Shown here one piece after another: positions 35,187-39,229 of a stretch of DNA of 39,229 nt. The stretch is from Bryobacterales bacterium. Its GTDB lineage: Bacteria; Acidobacteriota; Terriglobia; Bryobacterales; Bryobacteraceae. Both the position numbers and the translations under genes were made by a program. The notes below the pieces were generated by a model. It worked only from the letters and a program-made list of their open reading frames with translations, ran no database searches and had not been told where the DNA came from. Location of the stretch: positions 1-39,229 of the forward strand of contig PLOR01000085.1 of the NCBI GenBank assembly GCA_003142185.1, read 5' to 3'. Numbering within the stretch: position 1 is the stretch's first letter; every line of letters starts with the position of its first letter.

Positions 35187-37172
35187 TCACTGGCCGGCCA
35201 AATAGATCTGGAAGAAGTTGCTATAGCTCGCCCCTGACGGCGTCTGCACTACGAGTTGCACGGCGGAGAGAACCCCGATGACATCGCTCGCGAAAAAGTT
35301 GATCTGGCTCGCTCCCGCAATCAGGTCTGGTGCAGGCCCGGCGTAGGCTGGAGCGTACGTGACGTAGCTGATATCGGCAACGCCGCGACCTGTGAACGAT
35401 CCCAGTTGGAGAGGCAGTGTATTCACCGGCAGCGGTGTTCCTGCCACGAGCACGCCATCGGCCTGCTGAGGGTTGATCGGCCCCAAGCCTGTAGCATAGA
35501 CCGTCACGATGGAGTGGAGTGGCGCCGGATTCGTCGCTGAGTTGATACTCCCATCCTGATTCAGCGTCGCCGCGTGGTAAATGTCGACCATGAACACACC
35601 GGGCGCCGCCGCCGCGACCGGATAGGTCAGGCAATTCGTCGGCACGTTGTTATAAGTAACGCAGATCTTCGTCGTCTCCCCGGCCACAGACCACGGAACC
35701 ACCGTGTTGATCTGCCCGTCCTGCACCCAGAGCAGCGGCGCCGGCGTGCCATCGAAGGTCACCTCCGCGTTTCCCGCCTGCGTCGGGAACGGGCTCGCGA
35801 ACGTGGCTTGCGTTGGTATTCCCTGTTGTGGCCCGAGCCCGGTGCCGGACAAGGTTACGATCTCTCCCGGCGCAACCGGCCCGCTGCTGAATGTCGCCGC
35901 GTTTCCCACGCATGCAAGCGGGAGGGTCGGGGCGTTCGAATTCGGAGACAGGCGATACAGGGCGAGCGACGGCGGGAACGGCCCGGTCTGCGTGGGCGCG
36001 AAGTCCGCGCCTGCCTCCACCATCACGAAAACGGCGGAGTTCCCGTTCGCCGTAATGAGCGGCGCTGGCTGACCGACTGCACCTAAAGGGATCAGGAGCG
36101 GCCCGGAAGCCACCACTGGCGGGTAGGAGCCGCCGGGAAGATACGTGGTTTGTAAGATTGAGCCATCGGGCGCAATTGCGCTGAGCCAATCCGACCCGCA
36201 GGGCGCGACACTATTCTTGACCGGAAACGCCGATGACGCTGCGTAACCGGCGATGTACACATTCCCATTCGAATCCATCCCAAATCCGTCCTGGGACCCG
36301 ATAGAACCTCCGTAGGTCCCTTGAACCACGATCGAGAATACCGTCTTTCCGGCCGCATCGATCCGCTCCACATAGAAAGTCGAAGTGCTGTCCAGGCCAT
36401 TCGCTACTATGTCGCCATTCGCGGCCACGGCCAGACCGGAGGGAAACGGCTCCTGCGGAGTAGCGAGGGTAGTCCAGGTTACGTTGTCCGGCGCCAACCT
36501 CGCGAGTGCATAGCCCGGATCGCTGCCCGGAGGGAGGAAGTTCGTGATTCCGCCCATCCAGGAGACCACCGCGATGTTCGCCCCCGTTTGATCCACGGCA
36601 ACTTCCGCCGGTTTTCCGGGCACACCGGAAAATGTGGTATCAATCGCGCCAGCCGGGGTCAGGCGCACAACTTCGCCTCCGCTCGCCGCAGTCCCGGCCA
36701 CAAACACACGGCCGGTGGAATCGACAGCGAGGCTCGCCGAAACTGCGGGCGATGAAGACCGCATGGCGCCGATCTCGGTTTGCCACAACACGGCCGACCC
36801 ATCCGCGGTCAGTTTCTCCACGAAAACGTCGTAGAACTGCGCGTAAAACTCCTGGTTGTCTGTCGGTGCGGGAATTACGTAGACACCGCCAGTGGGGTCC
36901 ACCGCCATCGCCGCGGCGGTGAATCCAAGATTGTTCTGCCAAAGAACGGTCTGGCCATCCTCCGATAGCTTAGTCACACAAGAAGGCATGGTGGTAGGCG
37001 TGTGAGCCGCGCAGGTGGACAAAATGTAAACGGCCCCGGTGTTGTCGGCGGCGATCTGCGATACGGAACCAGGCCCCCACTCTACATAGTCGATTCCTAA
37101 TAGGAAGCTTGGGGTAGCAGCCAGGCCTCCAGCCGTCAGCAGCAACAGGCACACCGACATGCGAGGCAGCAT
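35187..37172 (-). CDS. Secreted beta-propeller-like repeat protein with TIGR03437-like C-terminal domain
   Basis: Exported protein of 661 residues. The start is the ATG at 37172: GGAG lies seven bases upstream and a signal peptide (MSVCLLLLTAGGLAA) follows. The frame extends 15 codons further without support. Residues about 25-400 contain at least six repeats of the type AxDxxGxVYVaG (IAADNTGAVYIL, MAVDPTGGVYVI, LAVDSTGRVFVAG, FGMDSNGNVYIAG), the SBBP/NHL-like beta-propeller pattern. The last 225 residues (NAATFSSGPVAPGEIVTLSG onward) match the same C-terminal domain as the beta-helix protein at 30633-32669. Function is unknown; these are abundant surface or exported proteins in Solibacter relatives. 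It is divergent to the oxidoreductase gene. Confidence 0.85.
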   Translation of the reverse strand: MLPRMSVCLLLLTAGGLAATPSFLLGIDYVEWGPGSVSQIAADNTGAVYILSTCAAHTPTTMPSCVTKLSEDGQTVLWQNNLGFTAAAMAVDPTGGVYVIPAPTDNQEFYAQFYDVFVEKLTADGSAVLWQTEIGAMRSSSPAVSASLAVDSTGRVFVAGTAASGGEVVRLTPAGAIDTTFSGVPGKPAEVAVDQTGANIAVVSWMGGITNFLPPGSDPGYALARLAPDNVTWTTLATPQEPFPSGLAVAANGDIVANGLDSTSTFYVERIDAAGKTVFSIVVQGTYGGSIGSQDGFGMDSNGNVYIAGYAASSAFPVKNSVAPCGSDWLSAIAPDGSILQTTYLPGGSYPPVVASGPLLIPLGAVGQPAPLITANGNSAVFVMVEAGADFAPTQTGPFPPSLALYRLSPNSNAPTLPLACVGNAATFSSGPVAPGEIVTLSGTGLGPQQGIPTQATFASPFPTQAGNAEVTFDGTPAPLLWVQDGQINTVVPWSVAGETTKICVTYNNVPTNCLTYPVAAAAPGVFMVDIYHAATLNQDGSINSATNPAPLHSIVTVYATGLGPINPQQADGVLVAGTPLPVNTLPLQLGSFTGRGVADISYVTYAPAYAGPAPDLIAGASQINFFASDVIGVLSAVQLVVQTPSGASYSNFFQIYLAGQ

Positions 37173-37578
37173 GTGCACTCTCCATGCACGCCGAATGCCA
37201 CAAAGGCATCTTTCCAATCAGCGGCTCTACGCGGATCGCTGTGTCCTCTCGACACAGCCGAAGTACATTTCGAACCGGGATTAGCCCACTTTTCAAGTGC
37301 GGCTTCGTGTCCTGCGCGCAGCTCGTGGACGGTCACGGCGGAGTTTGTAAAGGCCGTAAAGGTGATCGTTGCACATGCCTAAAACACGCCCGGCATCCGG
37401 ATGCCGCTTATTCAGCAATTGCGACCGGGGCACCAGGTTCTTCTGGCCTGCGGCGGAGCGGCGGTACATGAACAATAGGACATTTCTACTTTGCCTTGAC
37501 AGGTTGCGCCGTGGCCCATGCCCGCTCTCCGTGCCATCGGATACACTGATCGTTCCAATGGGAGTCCGCGAGTTACAA
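37173..37578. promoter_or_regulatory. Divergent intergenic region upstream of the propeller and oxidoreductase genes
   Basis: About 400 bases between divergent genes. The oxidoreductase frame is open back to 37369, but the translated extension (rich in Arg, Cys and Pro) does not resemble the family, so it is treated as leader. A TTGACA hexamer at 37496-37501 has no fitting -10 at 16-18 bases. ATGCC-ACAAA-GGCAT (37195-37209) is a small hairpin near the minus-strand start. Nothing else is recognised. Confidence 0.4.
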
Positions 37579-39195
37579 ATGGAAACGCCGAACCGGTGCC
37601 CTGCGCGCCGGTTGTTGCTGAGCGGCGACGAGGCGGTGGCGCTGGCCGCTCTGGATGCGGGGATGCACCTGGGCACCGGCTACCCGGGCACGCCATCCAC
37701 CGAAATTCTGGAAGCGTTCGCTGCGCTCGGCGGCCACGCCCAATGGGCGCCGAACGAAAAGGTGGCGCTCGAGGTCTCGATCGGCGTGGCGTTCGCCGGC
37801 GGCCGCGCGCTCGCCACCATGAAGCACGTCGGCTTGAATGTGGCGGCCGATCCACTCTTCACCGTGGCCTACACCGGCGTCACCGGCGCGCTGGTAATCG
37901 TCTCGGCCGACGATCCGGGCATGGCTTCCAGCCAGAATGAGCAGGACAATCGCCGCTACGCAGTGGCCGCCGGCGTGCCCATGTTCGAGCCCGCCGATTC
38001 CCAGGAAGCGTATGATTTCACCCTGCGCTCCATCGATGTCTCCGAGCGCTGGGGCCTTCCCGTGCTCCTGCGCATCACCACCCGCGTGTGTCATTCGAAA
38101 AGCGTGGTCATCACGCCGGGCTACCCCGCTCCGCCGCCGCGAGCGCCCGCCTTCGAGTGCAACATCGCCGCGCGCGTCATGATTCCCGCCTATGCCCGCC
38201 CGGCGCATCGGCGCTTGCGGCGGAAGCTCGCCGAAATCGCCCGTTGGAACGAATCTGAAGGCCCCACCGTGATGATCGAGGGCGATGCCGCGCTCGGCGT
38301 CATCGCGACCGGCATCTGCTACCAACATGTGCGCGAGGCGCTGCCTCATTCGAGCGTCTGCAAGCCCGGCATGACGTATCCTTTGCCGATCGAACGGATG
38401 CGCGAATTCGCCGCGCGCGTCGGCCGTTGCCTGGTGGTCGAAGAGGGCGACCCGTACCTGGCCGATGCGGCGCGCGCCGCAGGCATCGCAGTCGAAGCCG
38501 CGCCGGAAGCTTTCCGCTTTGGCGAGCTCAACGTCGCGCGCGTCCGGCGTATCGCCGCGCGCGATCAATCGCCCGAGCCCCAGCCGTCCGCCGGCAAGCC
38601 TCCCGAGCTGTGTCCCAGTTGCCCGCACCGCGCTGTGTTCACCGCGCTGCGCAACCTGGATTGCATCGTGGCCGGCGATATCGGCTGCTACTCGCTGGGG
38701 GTGCTTCCGCCGTTTGAGGCCATGGACACGCTGGTTTGCATGGGCGCCGCGCTGGGCGTCGGGCTCGGCATGCGCCACGTGCTGCCGCCCGAGCAGGCGC
38801 GCCGCGTGGTCAGCGTGATCGGCGACAGCACCTTCGTGCACAGCGGCATCACCGGCCTGGTCGAGATGGTCTACAACCCTCCGCCTACCGGTCACGTCGT
38901 GCTGATCCTCGATAATGGCACCACTGCCATGACCGGCATGCAGGAGCATCCCGGCACCGGCCGCACGCTCGATCACCAGCACACCGGCAAGTACGTTTTC
39001 GAAGACGTGGCGCGCGCCATGGGCATCCGCCGCGTGCACGTCACCGATCCCACACTCGAACCGGCGGCCTTCGAGACGCTGATCAAAGCCTGCCTGGATT
39101 CCGGCAAGCTGGAATTGATCATCGCGCGCCGCGACTGTTTGCTGGCGGCCGGCGCCATCCGGAAGTACGAGAAAGCCAATGAACAACCGCACTAG
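37579..39195 (+). CDS. Indolepyruvate ferredoxin oxidoreductase alpha-subunit-like protein (no ferredoxin domain)
   Basis: TPP-dependent 2-oxoacid:ferredoxin oxidoreductase of the IorA type, which oxidatively decarboxylates aryl pyruvates from amino-acid breakdown to acyl-CoA. The 538-residue product begins with LLLSGDEAVALAALDAG and GYPGTPSTEILE (pyrimidine-binding domain), followed by NEKVALEVSIGVAFAG and SADDPGMASSQNEQD. CPSCPHR (Cys345) corresponds to the family CPGCPHR. The TPP site is GDSTFVHSGITGL...LDNGTTAMTG near 415. IorA proteins usually end with two 4Fe-4S ferredoxin motifs; here the chain stops at about that point (IIARRDCLLAAG, then 17 residues). Starts at 37579 or 37558 are both possible, and neither has a strong ribosome site. 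No beta subunit gene is visible in the 34 bases left. Confidence 0.85.
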   Translation: METPNRCPARRLLLSGDEAVALAALDAGMHLGTGYPGTPSTEILEAFAALGGHAQWAPNEKVALEVSIGVAFAGGRALATMKHVGLNVAADPLFTVAYTGVTGALVIVSADDPGMASSQNEQDNRRYAVAAGVPMFEPADSQEAYDFTLRSIDVSERWGLPVLLRITTRVCHSKSVVITPGYPAPPPRAPAFECNIAARVMIPAYARPAHRRLRRKLAEIARWNESEGPTVMIEGDAALGVIATGICYQHVREALPHSSVCKPGMTYPLPIERMREFAARVGRCLVVEEGDPYLADAARAAGIAVEAAPEAFRFGELNVARVRRIAARDQSPEPQPSAGKPPELCPSCPHRAVFTALRNLDCIVAGDIGCYSLGVLPPFEAMDTLVCMGAALGVGLGMRHVLPPEQARRVVSVIGDSTFVHSGITGLVEMVYNPPPTGHVVLILDNGTTAMTGMQEHPGTGRTLDHQHTGKYVFEDVARAMGIRRVHVTDPTLEPAAFETLIKACLDSGKLELIIARRDCLLAAGAIRKYEKANEQPH

Positions 39196-39208
39196 GTCTT
39201 CGGTGGGG

Positions 39209-39228
39209 CAGGTCCCCGACCACACCTG
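39209..39228 (+). repeat. Partial inverted repeat after the oxidoreductase gene
   Basis: CAGGT and ACCTG enclose a 10-base loop just after the stop codon, and GTGGGG lies before the first arm. The second arm is cut by the window end, so a longer hairpin (terminator or dispersed repeat) is possible but not demonstrable. Confidence 0.25.
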
Positions 39229-39229
39229 T

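Noticed and set aside
1-39229. CRISPR array, rRNA, intact tRNA, complete insertion sequence or prophage
   Set aside because: No regularly spaced repeats, rRNA-like sequence, transposase frame or phage structural gene was seen; the only mobile trace is the integrase fragment at 23740-23891.

Overview
The window looks like a chromosomal segment of an acidobacterium, most like the Solibacter/Bryobacter group (inferred from gene content; I could not run a search). Evidence: two very large Oar-type TonB-dependent receptors with N-terminal carboxypeptidase-regulatory-like domains, two secreted proteins ending in the repetitive-protein C-terminal domain typical of that group (TIGR03437-like), a Pkn-type Ser/Thr kinase with a membrane tail, a propeller-type sensor kinase, and GC-rich codon use. 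No rRNA, intact tRNA, CRISPR array or intact mobile element was found.

Layout. 1-5219 (minus): opcA (cut by the window edge) and zwf, overlapping by one base, form the entry to the oxidative pentose phosphate pathway. Next to them is a LytS/LytTR-type two-component pair overlapping by 4 bases. 5274-8792 (minus): first TonB-dependent receptor. 9093-23732 (plus): a polysaccharide-utilisation-like locus. It holds a periplasmic-propeller sensor histidine kinase with its NarL-type regulator (4-base overlap), a GH35 beta-galactosidase, a second TonB-dependent receptor closed by a strong terminator, then a TPR protein, a GH53 endo-galactanase flanked by ricin-type lectin modules, and a second free-standing GH53. 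The enzymes point to beta-1,4-galactan or type I arabinogalactan (pectin side chains). GH53 enzymes would cut the chain, GH35 would release galactose, the receptor may import or bind oligosaccharides, and the sensor may detect them.

23740-23891 (minus): decayed start of a tyrosine recombinase. 24039-27815 (plus): hybrid sensor kinase with a recently duplicated PAS domain, followed by a REC-PP2C phosphatase of the RsbU type. 27933-37172 (minus): small TPR membrane protein, AI-2E-family permease with an extra C-terminal domain, secreted parallel beta-helix protein, Ser/Thr kinase with a very long activation segment, a gene-poor stretch holding a tRNA-Asn-like 3' fragment, and a secreted beta-propeller-like protein. 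37579-39195 (plus): an indolepyruvate ferredoxin oxidoreductase alpha-like protein lacking the usual ferredoxin tail.

The most coherent system is the galactan locus with its split propeller-sensor regulation. The most unusual single proteins are the Ser/Thr kinase with the activation-segment insert, the permease fusion and the lectin-flanked GH53.
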